53,322 nucleotides of DNA from Microcaldota archaeon (GTDB lineage Archaea; Micrarchaeota; Micrarchaeia; Micrarchaeales; CABMGC01). Positions within the stretch are counted from its first letter, which is position 1. Every line of letters starts with the position of its first letter. Under the pieces are notes generated by a model. The model ran no database searches, was not told where the DNA came from, and saw only the letters and a list, made by a program, of their open reading frames with translations. The stretch spans positions 1-53,322 of the forward strand of contig JAJZKQ010000003.1 in NCBI GenBank assembly GCA_021804095.1, written 5' to 3'. Below, one piece after another: positions 16,922-26,794 of this stretch. Made by a program: the position numbers and the translations under genes.

Positions 16922-17620
16922 GTGCGAGACTACTACGACATTCTAGGAATTAAGAAGACTGCATCCCAGGAAGAGATAAAACGAGCTTATCGTGAGCTCG
17001 CACTGAAATTCCATCCTGACAGGAACAAAACAAAAGAAGCCGAAGAGAAGTTCAAGGAGATAAATACTGCATATGCTGTCCTAAGCGACCCTGAAAAAAG
17101 AAAAACCTATGACGCATATGGGGCAGAAGGCTTTAATGATAGGTTTTCTGAGGAAGACATCTTCAGAGGCTTCAATCCTGAAGATATTTTTAAGGATATT
17201 TTCGGAGGCAGAAGCTTCAATTTCGGCGATATGTTTGGGCAACAGGGCGAGCAGGAGCAAACTGGGATTAACATGTACTTCTCTTTCGATGAAATGGACC
17301 GCGGCATAAACCGGGAGATCTCAGTGCAGCATTATAAAACCTGCCAGAATTGCAGAGGCAGCGGCGGAGAACCAGACTCCAAACAGATAAAGTGCACCGC
17401 GTGCAATGGATCCGGAAGAAGGAATATCCAGCAGAACACCCCCTTCGGAGTAATTCGTATGGTCTCTATCTGCGACAGATGTGGAGGCAGGGGAAAAATA
17501 TTCGAAAAGGCATGCCATGTCTGCAGAGGCTCAGGGCGAGTAGTAGCATCTGACAGATACAAGATAAGTATAGAACGCGAGGTAAAGCCCCAGGATGTGC
17601 CTAAGAGAAAGTTTTGGTAA
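16922..17620 (+). CDS. dnaJ: DnaJ (Hsp40) lacking the C-terminal substrate-binding domains
   Basis: Hsp40 co-chaperone that stimulates DnaK ATPase. From the GTG at 16922 there are 232 residues: a J domain with HPD (31-33), a G/F-rich linker ([13 protein letters not shown]) and all four zinc-finger repeats ([32 protein letters not shown]). The protein then stops after about 28 more residues. Full DnaJ has about 370 residues, with two beta-sandwich substrate domains and a dimerisation end, which are missing. I looked in all frames through 17823 and saw no remnant, so this is not a simple frameshift. GTTTTGAT upstream supports the GTG. Confidence 0.92.
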   Translation: MRDYYDILGIKKTASQEEIKRAYRELALKFHPDRNKTKEAEEKFKEINTAYAVLSDPEKRKTYDAYGAEGFNDRFSEEDIFRGFNPEDIFKDIFGGRSFNFGDMFGQQGEQEQTGINMYFSFDEMDRGINREISVQHYKTCQNCRGSGGEPDSKQIKCTACNGSGRRNIQQNTPFGVIRMVSICDRCGGRGKIFEKACHVCRGSGRVVASDRYKISIEREVKPQDVPKRKFW

Positions 17621-17724
17621 TTAAGCCTCTTCTATTGTATAGCGCAACAGAGAATTAATCACCAAAGCTATGAAAAACGCAGTTTTCCATGCAAAGCTGA
17701 CATTGCCAATTCAGAATAAACTCC

Positions 17725-17755
17725 CTAATTTATATAAAAACCTATATAAATATTA
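17725..17755 (+). promoter_or_regulatory. Tandem TATA boxes for the RNA polymerase operon
   Basis: Two TATA-like elements, ttatataaaa and ctatataaat, lie within 17725-17755, some 70-95 bases before the rpoH start. The 203 bases between dnaJ and rpoH carry no gene, so this is a regulatory region. Confidence 0.5.
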
Positions 17756-17788
17756 TTATTCTAATTGTAGAATACGCATACCGGCATG

Positions 17789-17800
17789 GTTAGCGCTAAC
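17789..17800. promoter_or_regulatory. Perfect 12-base palindrome in the rpo operon leader
   Basis: GTTAGCGCTAAC is its own reverse complement. It lies downstream of the second TATA box, inside the predicted 5' leader, 24 bases before rpoH. It could be an operator that blocks initiation or elongation, or be chance. No matching site is seen elsewhere in the window. Confidence 0.35.
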
Positions 17801-17823
17801 TATATCCTACTATTGGTGTCTCC

Positions 17824-18048
17824 TTGACTGAAAAACGCGATCATGAATTTGTTCCTGTGCATAAATTGTTATCAGAGAGCGAGGCTTCAGAAATGCTTGA
17901 AAAGATGTCTCTGAGGAGAGAGAATCTTCCAAAAATCTCTATAGAAGATCCACAGATAGTTAAAATAGGGGGCAAATCAAGCCAGGTAGTGAAAATATAC
18001 AGAAAAGACAACGGTCAGGAATACGAATACTTCAGGCTTATTGTATAA
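17824..18048 (+). CDS. rpoH: DNA-directed RNA polymerase subunit H (Rpb5 C-terminal homolog)
   Basis: 74-residue archaeal subunit H, matching the C-terminal half of eukaryotic Rpb5: FVPVHKLLSESEASEMLEK, then LPKISIEDPQIVKIG and a final YRKDNGQEYEYFRLIV. The start is TTG at 17824 with GGTG 5 bases upstream. It heads the rpo operon directly before rpoB2, as in most archaea. Confidence 0.95.
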   Translation: MTEKRDHEFVPVHKLLSESEASEMLEKMSLRRENLPKISIEDPQIVKIGGKSSQVVKIYRKDNGQEYEYFRLIV

Positions 18049-18063
18049 GCAAACGGTGTATCT

Positions 18064-19554
18064 ATGGCGTCCGATGGCAATGTTTTATTGGAATCATATT
18101 TGAATGCTGCATCACTTGTGCAGCATCAGATCGACAGCTACAACAGGTTTCTCGATACTGGGATACCTAAGGCGATGGGTGGCCAAACACTCATAGAACC
18201 TAGTGTTGAAGGCTTTGCACTGAAACTTGGCAATGTGAGGATAGGAAGCCCTTCAGTGATAGAAGCTGATAGTTCAAGAAGGAACATCCTTCCAAACGAA
18301 GCCAGGCTTAGAAACCTAACCTATTCGGCACCAATCTTCATGGAAGTGGTGCCTGTAATACGCGGAATAGAAAAGACAGCATCATATGGCGAGGTATATG
18401 TGGGAGACCTTCCTATAATGGTAAAGAGCAATCTATGTCCTACAAAGACACTTACTAAAACCCAGCTGATAGAGAACGGGGAAGACCCTGAAGATCCTGG
18501 GGGCTATTTCATAATAAAGGGAGTCGAGAGGGTCCTCATAGGACTTGACGACGTTGCCTCAAACAGAATAATAACTACAAGAGAGAAAAAGGGAAGTGAG
18601 ACTAAGAGCAGAGTCTTTTCGTCTACGCCCGGTTTCCGCGCAAGGTGTGTAGTAACAAGAAATACTACCGGAGTATTCTCAGTTGACTTCCCAACAGTAA
18701 GCAAGAGTATCGAATTGATGCTACTGCTTAGGGCATTAGGCATGCAGCCTGAAGATATAAGGGAATACGCTTCAGAACTGCCTTCCTTCAGGAATGACAT
18801 GATGCTTAATCTAGAGCTGAGCCAAATAAACAAGGATGGAGGAATGCAGCCTTCAGACGCGCTCCTCGAAGTGGGCCGCCAGGCAACTCCAGGCCAGGCA
18901 CGCGAATACCAGATAAGAAGGGCAGAGATGCAGCTTGACAGTTACCTACTTCCACACATAGGTACAGATCCAAAATCAAGGAAGGAGAAGGCCAGGTATC
19001 TTTTGGAGATGTCGAGAAAGGCAACAATGGTAGCAAACAGATTAGTAAAACAGGACGACAAAGACAATTATACAAACAAAAGGACAAGATTCGCAGGAGA
19101 ACTTATGGAGGAGCTTTTCGCATATGCGTTCAGATTCTTCCTGAAAGAGATAAAGTATCAGGTTGAAAGAATGTCAGCAAGAGGAAGAAGGCTTTCAATA
19201 CAATCAATAATAAGTCCTGACACATTAACTGAAAAGATAGCCTATGCGATGGGAACCGGAACATGGGTTGCAGGTCAGACAGGAGTATCACAGGTTCTTG
19301 ACAGGACAAACCTTATAAGCACATATGCACATCTGCGAAGGGTAAAATCACCACTCGCAAAGAAGCATCCACATTTCAAGGCAAGGGATGTGCATGGAAC
19401 CCAGTGGGGTAAGATATGCCCTTCCGAAAGTCCTGAAGGCCAGGAAGTAGGCCTTACAAAGTATCTTGCACTTATGTCAAAGGTAACTGTAGGCGCCGAG
19501 GAGGAAAGTGTAGAAAAGAGCATAAGAACTCTAGGTAAGATAGAGCCTATGTAA
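18064..19554 (+). CDS. rpoB2: DNA-directed RNA polymerase subunit B'' (N-terminal half of B)
   Basis: N-terminal half of the second-largest RNA polymerase subunit (lobe, protrusion and start of the fork). The 496 residues include HQIDSYNRFLDTGIP, GYFIIKGVERVLIG and the fork region HGTQWGKICPSESPEGQEVG near the C-terminus. B is split into two genes here, a natural archaeal arrangement found in many euryarchaea. The break after the fork is the usual one. Start at ATG 18064, with GGTG upstream. Confidence 0.96.
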   Translation: MASDGNVLLESYLNAASLVQHQIDSYNRFLDTGIPKAMGGQTLIEPSVEGFALKLGNVRIGSPSVIEADSSRRNILPNEARLRNLTYSAPIFMEVVPVIRGIEKTASYGEVYVGDLPIMVKSNLCPTKTLTKTQLIENGEDPEDPGGYFIIKGVERVLIGLDDVASNRIITTREKKGSETKSRVFSSTPGFRARCVVTRNTTGVFSVDFPTVSKSIELMLLLRALGMQPEDIREYASELPSFRNDMMLNLELSQINKDGGMQPSDALLEVGRQATPGQAREYQIRRAEMQLDSYLLPHIGTDPKSRKEKARYLLEMSRKATMVANRLVKQDDKDNYTNKRTRFAGELMEELFAYAFRFFLKEIKYQVERMSARGRRLSIQSIISPDTLTEKIAYAMGTGTWVAGQTGVSQVLDRTNLISTYAHLRRVKSPLAKKHPHFKARDVHGTQWGKICPSESPEGQEVGLTKYLALMSKVTVGAEEESVEKSIRTLGKIEPM

Positions 19555-19570
19555 AAACAAGGTTGTTAGA

Positions 19571-21391
19571 ATGAGCAACAAAAAAACATATTTGCATTTG
19601 AATGGCAGAGCAATAGGATTCATAGAAGACCCTGTAAAATTCGTAAACGAGATAAGGCAATCTAGACGAAAAGGCCAGATTTCAGGAGAAGTCAATATAG
19701 CATACTTCGAAAAGAACGGAGAGATACATATAAACACCGACAGGGGCAGGCTCAGGAAGCCATACATAATAGTAGAAAACGGAAAGCCAAAGATGACAGA
19801 GGAACTGATGGCGAAACTAAAGAGAAAAGAGATAACCTTCAACTATCTCCTAAGGAGCGGCATAATGGAATATCTCGATGCTGAAGAAGAGGAGAACGCA
19901 CAGGTGGCTCTAAGCGAGAAAGATATAAACGAAAGCACAACACACATCGAGGTTAATTACACTTCGATATTCGGGCTTACCATAAATACTTCTCCATTCC
20001 CTGAACACAACGCATTGGCACGACATGCAATGAGCGCAAATTTTATTAAACAATCCCAGGGGCTCTTCACTACAAACTTCAACCACCGTTTCGATTCGAG
20101 AAGCTATCTTCTTTATTATCCTCAGATACCTGTAGTAACTACCGCTTCATATAGATCTACTGGACTTGAAACTCATCCTTCAGGCCAGAATTTCGTTGTT
20201 GCAATCTCAACATACTACGGATACAATATGGCAGACGCGATAGTGATAAATAAGGCAGCTGTTGATCGCGGAATGGGAAGAAGCATATTCTACAAATCCT
20301 ACAGCGACGAAGAGAGAAGATATCCGGGAGGGCAGAAAGACAGGTTCAAGATACCGTCTCCGACTGCAGACGGATACATGGGAGAACATGCATACTCAAA
20401 GCTAAGCGAGGATGGAATTATAGAGCCTGAAGTATCGGTTAGCGAAGGAGATGTCCTAATAGGCAAGGTTGCACCTCCAAGATTCCTAGAAGAGAATATA
20501 GGTGCCGGAGGCCTCGAAGAAAAAATGCGTGACGATTCCACATCTTTGAAAACAGGAGAGGTAGGAAAAGTAGACAGCGTAATTCTGACTGAGACATCAG
20601 GCGCAACTAAAATTGTGAAGGTTAGAATAAGAAGTCAGAGAGTACCAGAGAAAGGAGATAAGTTTGCAAGCAGGCACGGGCAGAAAGGAGTCATAGCCTT
20701 AATAGTGAATCAAGAAGATATGCCTTTCTCAGAAACTGGAATAGTGCCAGATTTGCTTCTAAACCCCCACTCAATACCTACAAGATTAACATTCGGCCAT
20801 CTCATGGAGATGCTTGCAGGAAAAGCCGGAGCAGTCAGCGGAAGGCAGACTGACGGAACCGCATTCGCAGGAGAGGGCAAAGAGAGGCTCAAAGAGTACG
20901 GCGAGATGCTCAAGAACACCGGATTTGATGAACACGGAGACGAAGTCCTTTATGACGGAATAACAGGCGTCCCATTTAAATCAAGGATATTTACCGGAGT
21001 AGTATACTACAACAGGCTCTACCATATGGTAAGCAACAAGATTCAGGTAAGAAGCAGAGGAAAGGTACAGATACTTACACACCAGCCAACTGAAGGGAAG
21101 GCCCGTCAGGGTGCACTCAGATTCGGTGAGATGGAACGTGACGCACTGATAGGACACGGCGCAAGCCTTCTTCTAAAAGAAAGAATGCTTGATCAATCAG
21201 ACAAGACAGTGGTATTGATATGCAAGGAGTGCGGAGAAATAGGCTATTATGATCATGTTAAAAGGGCTAATGTCTGTCCTATAGACGGCAACAGCCAGAT
21301 AGTCCCTGTGGAAATGAGCTATGCATTCAAAGTGCTTCTTGATGAGATAAAGTCGATGCACATAATGCCAAGCATAAAAATGAAGGAATGA
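19571..21391 (+). CDS. rpoB1: DNA-directed RNA polymerase subunit B' (C-terminal half of B)
   Basis: C-terminal half of subunit B (external, hybrid-binding, wall, anchor and clamp parts), 606 residues. Recognisable segments are SGQNFVVAISTYYGYNMADA, KFASRHGQKGVI, DLLLNPHSIPTRLTFGHLME and RFGEMERDALIGHGA. The C-terminal zinc element has CKECG and then CPIDG, where relatives usually have CPxCG, so one cysteine ligand seems replaced by aspartate. It starts 16 bases after rpoB2. Confidence 0.96.
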   Translation: MSNKKTYLHLNGRAIGFIEDPVKFVNEIRQSRRKGQISGEVNIAYFEKNGEIHINTDRGRLRKPYIIVENGKPKMTEELMAKLKRKEITFNYLLRSGIMEYLDAEEEENAQVALSEKDINESTTHIEVNYTSIFGLTINTSPFPEHNALARHAMSANFIKQSQGLFTTNFNHRFDSRSYLLYYPQIPVVTTASYRSTGLETHPSGQNFVVAISTYYGYNMADAIVINKAAVDRGMGRSIFYKSYSDEERRYPGGQKDRFKIPSPTADGYMGEHAYSKLSEDGIIEPEVSVSEGDVLIGKVAPPRFLEENIGAGGLEEKMRDDSTSLKTGEVGKVDSVILTETSGATKIVKVRIRSQRVPEKGDKFASRHGQKGVIALIVNQEDMPFSETGIVPDLLLNPHSIPTRLTFGHLMEMLAGKAGAVSGRQTDGTAFAGEGKERLKEYGEMLKNTGFDEHGDEVLYDGITGVPFKSRIFTGVVYYNRLYHMVSNKIQVRSRGKVQILTHQPTEGKARQGALRFGEMERDALIGHGASLLLKERMLDQSDKTVVLICKECGEIGYYDHVKRANVCPIDGNSQIVPVEMSYAFKVLLDEIKSMHIMPSIKMKE

Positions 21392-21395
21392 TAAT

Positions 21396-23993
21396 ATGCA
21401 AGCTGAAGCAATAAATTATATACGATTTGGGATAGTATCCCCTGACGAAGTAAAAAAGATGAGCGTCGCGAAGCTTACTGTTCCAGACACTTACAATGAG
21501 GACGGTTATCCTATAGATGGGGGCCTCCTTGATCAACGCCTCGGAATAATCGATCCTGGACTTATATGCAAGACTTGCGGCGCGCGTGCAAAGACATGTC
21601 CAGGCCATTTTGGGCACATAGAGCTTGTAAAGCCAGTCATACACTCAGAATTCTCAAAAGTAATATACATGATCCTTCAGGCAACATGCATGAATTGCCA
21701 TAGGATTCTTCTTGATGAGGAACAGATAGAGGCTATTAAAAAAATAGAGGCAATAGATGCTCCAGAAGCAGCTTCAGGGATAGAGCGTGTAGTGCTTGAA
21801 AATGCAACAGAAGCAGAGTCCGAAGAGGCAAACGCAAAACTTACAAAACAGTCAAAAAATCAGAAAGCCAAAAAAGTAAAGAGGACAAAAAGATGCCCTT
21901 ACTGCAATGAGGAACAGACAAAGCTCAAGTTTTCCCAGCCTACATACTTTACTGCAGGAGACAGAAGGCTTAAACCAGATGAGATACGTGACATGCTTGC
22001 GAAAATAAGCGATGCGGACCTAAGCCTGTTAAACATAGATGCACACAGATCAAGGCCAGAGTGGCTCATAATAACTTCGCTGTTAGTGCCTCCTGTCAAT
22101 GTAAGGCCTTCAATAACACTAGAATCAGGAGAAAGATCCGAAGACGATTTGACACATAAGCTTGTAGACATAATGAGGATAAATCAGCGCCTCGAGCAGA
22201 ACATAAACGCAGGAGCGCCACAGATAATAATAGATGACCTCTGGGAACTTCTCCAGTATCACGTTACCGCATACTTCAATAATGAAGCATCAGGAATCCC
22301 TCCTGCAAGACACAGAAGCGGGAGGGCCCTCAAAACCCTTGCGCAGAGGCTCAAGGGCAAGGAAGGGAGATTCAGGTATAATCTAAGCGGAAAGAGAGTA
22401 AATTACTCCGCAAGGACTGTCATAAGTGTAGATCCCTACCTAGATATAAACGAAGTAGGTGTGCCTCAAGAGATTGCTGAAAAACTGACTGTTCCATTCT
22501 ATGTAACGCAGTGGAATCTCCAATTTGCAAAGGAGCTTGCTGAGAGGACTACCTACCCTATGATACTAAATATAATCTTGCAGGATGGCAAGAGACTCAG
22601 AGTGCTGGAAGGAAACAAAGAGGAAATAATGAAGAGCATAATTCCGGGAACAATAATGGAGCGCCAGATAATCGATGGCGACATAGCACTTTTCAACAGG
22701 CAGCCTTCACTACACAGAGTCTCAATAATGGCACACAGAATAAAAGTTCTTCCAGGAAAAACATTCAGGATAAACTACTGCGCAACCGCACCTTACAATG
22801 CAGACTTCGACGGAGACGAGATGAACCTCCACGTACCGCAGACATTGGAGGCACAGGCAGAGGCAAGGCATCTCATGGAAGTCCAGTACCAGATATTCTC
22901 CCCAAGAGACGGCTCAGCAATAATAACCAACAGCGAAGACGGAATCAGCGGCATGTATGCACTTACAAAAGACACAAATTTCATAACGAAAGACCTAGCA
23001 TGCTACCTTATGGGGATATGTGGTGTCTATGAACTGCCAAAGGCAAACAAAGACGGCATGTATTCGGGAAAAGAGATATTCTCCATGATCCTACCTAAAA
23101 AGCTTAATTACAGCCAGAAAACCAAGATGGGGACTTTCGTAATAAAAGACGGAAAGCTCATCGAAGGAGTAGTTACAAAAGAGACTTATGGCAGGGACAA
23201 TGGTCTTGCCATAAAGATAGCTATGGACTTCGGCTATGAAGAGCTTAGAAAATTCATATATGTCTCATCCAAGCTTTCAGACGCATACGTAACTCTTGCC
23301 GGAGTCACTGTAGGGGTTAAAGAATACTCTATAGACAAAAAGACAGAAGATGAGAAAGAGAAAATACTAAACGATACCTTCAATAAGATAGAGAAGATGA
23401 TAGAAGGATACAAGACTGGGAAGTTTGAACCTCTGATTGGTTATACTCCAAAAGAGTCCCTGGAGCGAATGATAATCGCAGAACTCAATTTAGCCAGAAG
23501 CAATGCTGGAGAATATCTTGCAAGGCATTCAAGCGAATCCAACAGCGCAGTAGAAATGGCCCTTTCAGGATCAAGAGGAAGCATACTCAACCTAGAACAG
23601 ATGTCCATGTTTCTTGGCCAGCAGGCAACCCTAAGCGGAGGAAGAATAAAAAGAGGCTATTACACAAATAGGCTTCTGCCTCACATAAAACCTGGAGATG
23701 TAGGGCCAACTGCAAGAGGATTCATAATAACAAACTACTATGGGGGCCTCTCTCCTATAGATATTTTCAGCCATGCGGTAGGTTCAAGAGGTTCAGAGGT
23801 ATACAAGGCACTCCTAACAGGAAGATCAGGATACCTGTATCGTAGGCTCTCCAACGCACTTCAGGATTATTATGTAAAGAAAGATCTAAGCGTCAGAGAC
23901 ATAAACAATAACATAATTGAGACTGTTTACGGTGCAGATGCCATAGATCCTGTAAAGGTACAGTTTGCGAAGATGAGCGAAGAGGAAGAGTGA
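21396..23993 (+). CDS. rpoA1: DNA-directed RNA polymerase subunit A' (N-terminal part of the largest subunit)
   Basis: Main part of the largest RNA polymerase subunit, 865 residues, carrying the catalytic magnesium site [12 protein letters not shown] (aspartates 470, 472 and 474). The N-terminal zinc motif [17 protein letters not shown] is present. A second zinc site is made by CMNC and CPYC, separated by a lysine-rich, low-complexity insert (about 130-165). [18 protein letters not shown] marks the active-centre region and [16 protein letters not shown] the bridge-helix/trigger-loop region. rpoA2 starts 4 bases after its stop. Confidence 0.97.
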   Translation: MQAEAINYIRFGIVSPDEVKKMSVAKLTVPDTYNEDGYPIDGGLLDQRLGIIDPGLICKTCGARAKTCPGHFGHIELVKPVIHSEFSKVIYMILQATCMNCHRILLDEEQIEAIKKIEAIDAPEAASGIERVVLENATEAESEEANAKLTKQSKNQKAKKVKRTKRCPYCNEEQTKLKFSQPTYFTAGDRRLKPDEIRDMLAKISDADLSLLNIDAHRSRPEWLIITSLLVPPVNVRPSITLESGERSEDDLTHKLVDIMRINQRLEQNINAGAPQIIIDDLWELLQYHVTAYFNNEASGIPPARHRSGRALKTLAQRLKGKEGRFRYNLSGKRVNYSARTVISVDPYLDINEVGVPQEIAEKLTVPFYVTQWNLQFAKELAERTTYPMILNIILQDGKRLRVLEGNKEEIMKSIIPGTIMERQIIDGDIALFNRQPSLHRVSIMAHRIKVLPGKTFRINYCATAPYNADFDGDEMNLHVPQTLEAQAEARHLMEVQYQIFSPRDGSAIITNSEDGISGMYALTKDTNFITKDLACYLMGICGVYELPKANKDGMYSGKEIFSMILPKKLNYSQKTKMGTFVIKDGKLIEGVVTKETYGRDNGLAIKIAMDFGYEELRKFIYVSSKLSDAYVTLAGVTVGVKEYSIDKKTEDEKEKILNDTFNKIEKMIEGYKTGKFEPLIGYTPKESLERMIIAELNLARSNAGEYLARHSSESNSAVEMALSGSRGSILNLEQMSMFLGQQATLSGGRIKRGYYTNRLLPHIKPGDVGPTARGFIITNYYGGLSPIDIFSHAVGSRGSEVYKALLTGRSGYLYRRLSNALQDYYVKKDLSVRDINNNIIETVYGADAIDPVKVQFAKMSEEEE

Positions 23994-23997
23994 TTGT

Positions 23998-25053
23998 ATG
24001 AAAGAATCAAAAAATAAAAAATTCACAGTAAATTACGGAGAACCTGTAGGGATGCTTGCCGCGCAATCTATAGGAGAACCTGGAACCCAGATGATTCTAA
24101 GGACATTCCACTATGCAGGAATAGAGGCAACAATAGCAACATCAGGTCTTCCAAGAATAGTAGAATTGGTAGACGCAAGGAAGAAGCCTGCGACCCCGAT
24201 AACCTATGTCTATCTTAACTCATCGACAAAATCCAACTTTGAAAAGGCCGAGCATACTGTAAAGATGATAAATGAGGTAAGGATGGAAAACATAGCCAGA
24301 CGTGCAATAGAAAGTTTCTCAAAAGGCGCAATAAAATTCATACTGGACAAGCAGGCTCTTGTAGCAAACGATCTTACTCCATCAAATGTTGCACAAAAAT
24401 TATCAAAGGCAATGGAAGTTGAGGCAAAGGTATCAGAAGACGGAAATATAATAGTAAAGCTCAAAACAAAGAACCTAAGCGAAATAAGACAGACAAGCGT
24501 AAGGATAATGCGCAAGACCATACAAGGCATAGAAGGCGCAGGAAAGGCTGTAATACAAAGGACAAAAGAAGGAGAATTCTACATAGTGGCAGCAGGAAGC
24601 AATATCGAGGGAATAATCGACACAGAAGGCATAGACCGTTCCAGGCTGTACACGAACGATGTCTTTGCCATGCATCGATTATTCGGGATAGAAGCAGCAA
24701 GGAATACAATCGTTAATGAGTTGAAAAAGACACTTGACGAACAGAAGATAGATGTAGATGAGAGGCATATCATGCTTGTTGCAGACGCCATGACTTATTC
24801 TGGAGATATAAAAGGAGTAGGCAGACATGGTCTCAGCGGACAGAAAAATTCAGTATTCGCAAAGGCAGCATATGAAGAAACAATAAAACATCTTGTAAAT
24901 GCCGCTTCTTTCGGAGAGATAGATCCTATGAGAGGCGTAACTGAAAATATTCTTGTAGGAAAACAGATACCTATAGGTACCGGATCTGTCAGGCTCGCAG
25001 TTAAAAAGGAAGAGATAAAAAAACCAAAGGCAACAGCGCAATCAAAAGAATAG
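23998..25053 (+). CDS. rpoA2: DNA-directed RNA polymerase subunit A'' (C-terminal part of the largest subunit)
   Basis: C-terminal part of the largest subunit, forming jaw and clamp, 351 residues. [19 protein letters not shown] and RTFHYAG are the diagnostic trigger-loop sequences, and the C-terminus has [21 protein letters not shown]. The ribosome-binding site GAGTGAT contains the rpoA1 stop codon, so translation is coupled. The A'/A'' split is the normal archaeal arrangement. Confidence 0.96.
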   Translation: MKESKNKKFTVNYGEPVGMLAAQSIGEPGTQMILRTFHYAGIEATIATSGLPRIVELVDARKKPATPITYVYLNSSTKSNFEKAEHTVKMINEVRMENIARRAIESFSKGAIKFILDKQALVANDLTPSNVAQKLSKAMEVEAKVSEDGNIIVKLKTKNLSEIRQTSVRIMRKTIQGIEGAGKAVIQRTKEGEFYIVAAGSNIEGIIDTEGIDRSRLYTNDVFAMHRLFGIEAARNTIVNELKKTLDEQKIDVDERHIMLVADAMTYSGDIKGVGRHGLSGQKNSVFAKAAYEETIKHLVNAASFGEIDPMRGVTENILVGKQIPIGTGSVRLAVKKEEIKKPKATAQSKE

Positions 25054-25085
25054 TCAGTATAGGATCAAAATCAAAGATCGCATAG

Positions 25086-25407
25086 GAATAGATGGATATA
25101 TGCTACTCAAAGACGTAGAAAAACGTGTCTGCGGCTCGGAGAAGAACGGAATAATCTACCCTTTGTATGATGGTTTCTCACTTGCAAACGTTCCCAATAC
25201 TGCCCTTGAAATCCTAGGCGCAAAGCCCGTAGGAAAAACTCTCGACAAATCCATAACCAGGCATATAGACACAAAAAACATAAAGAAAATAGTGGTGTTA
25301 TTGCTGGACGGTTTCGGCTATGACATGTTCCTCAAATCACTGGAATATGCATCATTCTTCAGGAAAGCTGCTGATAATGGCATATTTGCGCCTATAACAA
25401 GCGGATT
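25086..25407 (+). repeat. Exact 322-bp direct repeat, copy 1
   Basis: Compared by eye, bases 25086-25407 are identical to 26473-26794. The repeat covers 14 bases upstream of the ATG and the first 308 bases of the phosphodiesterase gene. Identity ends abruptly in both copies within the codons after ITSGF. Confidence 0.9.
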
Positions 25408-26368
25408 TCCATCTTCAACTGCAGTTTCAATAACTACTATGAATACAGGCGAAATTCCTACCAGGCATGGAATCATATCCTGGATCCTATATTCTGAGAA
25501 TTCAAACGAAATAATAAACGCCTTAGAGGATAATGCAGACAAGAAAAACAGAAAACTAAGCCAAGATATACTCCATACAAAAGCCACAGTATATGGGAAT
25601 TTTAAAAAGTCAGGAATACATCCATATACTCTCATAGACCGCCAAATTGACAAAACCGACTATAATCAGCTCTTCAGGTCAAAAAGAACAGGCATCCATC
25701 ATGTAAAGGACTCAGACTTTGCAATAAAGCTCAGAAAGATGCTGGAGGACGAGAAAGGAAAATCCTATTTCTATGCATACCTAAACGGGATAGACACAAT
25801 TACCCATGTACACGGACCCCACACGGAAGAATCGGAAGCCGAGATACTTCTTATATCGAATGCACTTGAGTCCGGTTTCCTGAGCAGAATCTCAAAAAAG
25901 ACAGCATCAGAAACTCTTCTGATAATTACAGCAGATCACGGGCATACCCGAATAGATCCTAAAAAAACAGTATATCTGAATGCATTTAAAAAACTTAATA
26001 ATTATTATAAATCTGACAGAACTGGAAGACCAATACTCCCTATAGGCGGTCCCAGATATGTATTCCTGCACATAAAGCCAGAAAAGCTAGAAGACGCCTA
26101 CGAATTTCTATCGGAAAAACTCTCAAAAACAGCAAAGGTAATCAAAACCGCAGAGGTATCTGAACTTGGGAAATTTCTGGGCCACAGGGAAAATAAAAGA
26201 TTTCTAAAAAGAGTAGGAAACCTCCTAATACTTCCATATTCGGGAAGATCTGTCTGGTATCAGCATGCAAAAGGTCATAAAGAAAGCAACATAGGCACAC
26301 ACGGAGGCCTCAGCAGGGAAGAAATGCTGATACCTTTTGTAGCTGTAAGGCTCTCCGAAATTCCATGA
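25100..26368 (+). CDS. Type I phosphodiesterase/nucleotide pyrophosphatase-like protein, copy A
   Basis: Member of the alkaline phosphatase superfamily, NPP-like, 422 residues. Metal-site motifs in order: VVLLLDGFGYD (first aspartate), the nucleophile region SGFPSSTAVSITTMNTG, YLNGIDTITHVHGP and TADHGHTRID. There is no signal peptide or membrane helix, so it is probably cytoplasmic. Likely metal-dependent cleavage of a phosphodiester or pyrophosphate bond; substrate unknown. It follows rpoA2 by 46 bases without an obvious promoter. A paralog follows, with patches of identity separated by diverged stretches. Confidence 0.85.
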   Translation: MLLKDVEKRVCGSEKNGIIYPLYDGFSLANVPNTALEILGAKPVGKTLDKSITRHIDTKNIKKIVVLLLDGFGYDMFLKSLEYASFFRKAADNGIFAPITSGFPSSTAVSITTMNTGEIPTRHGIISWILYSENSNEIINALEDNADKKNRKLSQDILHTKATVYGNFKKSGIHPYTLIDRQIDKTDYNQLFRSKRTGIHHVKDSDFAIKLRKMLEDEKGKSYFYAYLNGIDTITHVHGPHTEESEAEILLISNALESGFLSRISKKTASETLLIITADHGHTRIDPKKTVYLNAFKKLNNYYKSDRTGRPILPIGGPRYVFLHIKPEKLEDAYEFLSEKLSKTAKVIKTAEVSELGKFLGHRENKRFLKRVGNLLILPYSGRSVWYQHAKGHKESNIGTHGGLSREEMLIPFVAVRLSEIP

Positions 26369-26379
26369 TACTGCAATTT

Positions 26380-26397
26380 CAGAATACTAGAATTCTG
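26380..26397 (+). repeat. Small hairpin after phosphodiesterase copy A
   Basis: CAGAAT (26380-26385) and ATTCTG (26392-26397) form a perfect 6-bp stem with a 6-base loop, 12 bases after the stop codon, followed by T-rich sequence. It may mark the 3' end of the transcript, but the stem is weak. Confidence 0.35.
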
Positions 26398-26442
26398 ATT
26401 TCTAATTTCTACTATCTCACCCAGATCTATGAAAAGCGAACT

Positions 26443-26453
26443 CACATATAAAG
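26443..26453 (+). promoter_or_regulatory. TATA box for phosphodiesterase copy B
   Basis: A TATA-like acatataaaga lies about 40 bases before the copy B start, outside the repeated block. Copy B may thus be transcribed separately from copy A. Confidence 0.4.
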
Positions 26454-26472
26454 AACCCTAAGTCCAAAACCT

Positions 26473-26794
26473 GAATAGATGGATATATGCTACTCAAAGA
26501 CGTAGAAAAACGTGTCTGCGGCTCGGAGAAGAACGGAATAATCTACCCTTTGTATGATGGTTTCTCACTTGCAAACGTTCCCAATACTGCCCTTGAAATC
26601 CTAGGCGCAAAGCCCGTAGGAAAAACTCTCGACAAATCCATAACCAGGCATATAGACACAAAAAACATAAAGAAAATAGTGGTGTTATTGCTGGACGGTT
26701 TCGGCTATGACATGTTCCTCAAATCACTGGAATATGCATCATTCTTCAGGAAAGCTGCTGATAATGGCATATTTGCGCCTATAACAAGCGGATT
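26473..26794 (+). repeat. Exact 322-bp direct repeat, copy 2
   Basis: Identical to 25086-25407, at a distance of 1387 bases. Such exact identity next to diverged sequence points to recent duplication or gene conversion, or to an assembly problem. Confidence 0.9.

Noticed and set aside
17621-17823. Frameshifted remainder of DnaJ
   Set aside because: No C-terminal DnaJ segments are visible and only 203 bases remain before rpoH, too few for the missing domains.
18064-25053. Split RNA polymerase A and B genes as frameshift damage
   Set aside because: Each part has its own start, ribosome-binding site and complete domains; A'/A'' and B'/B'' splits are normal in archaea.
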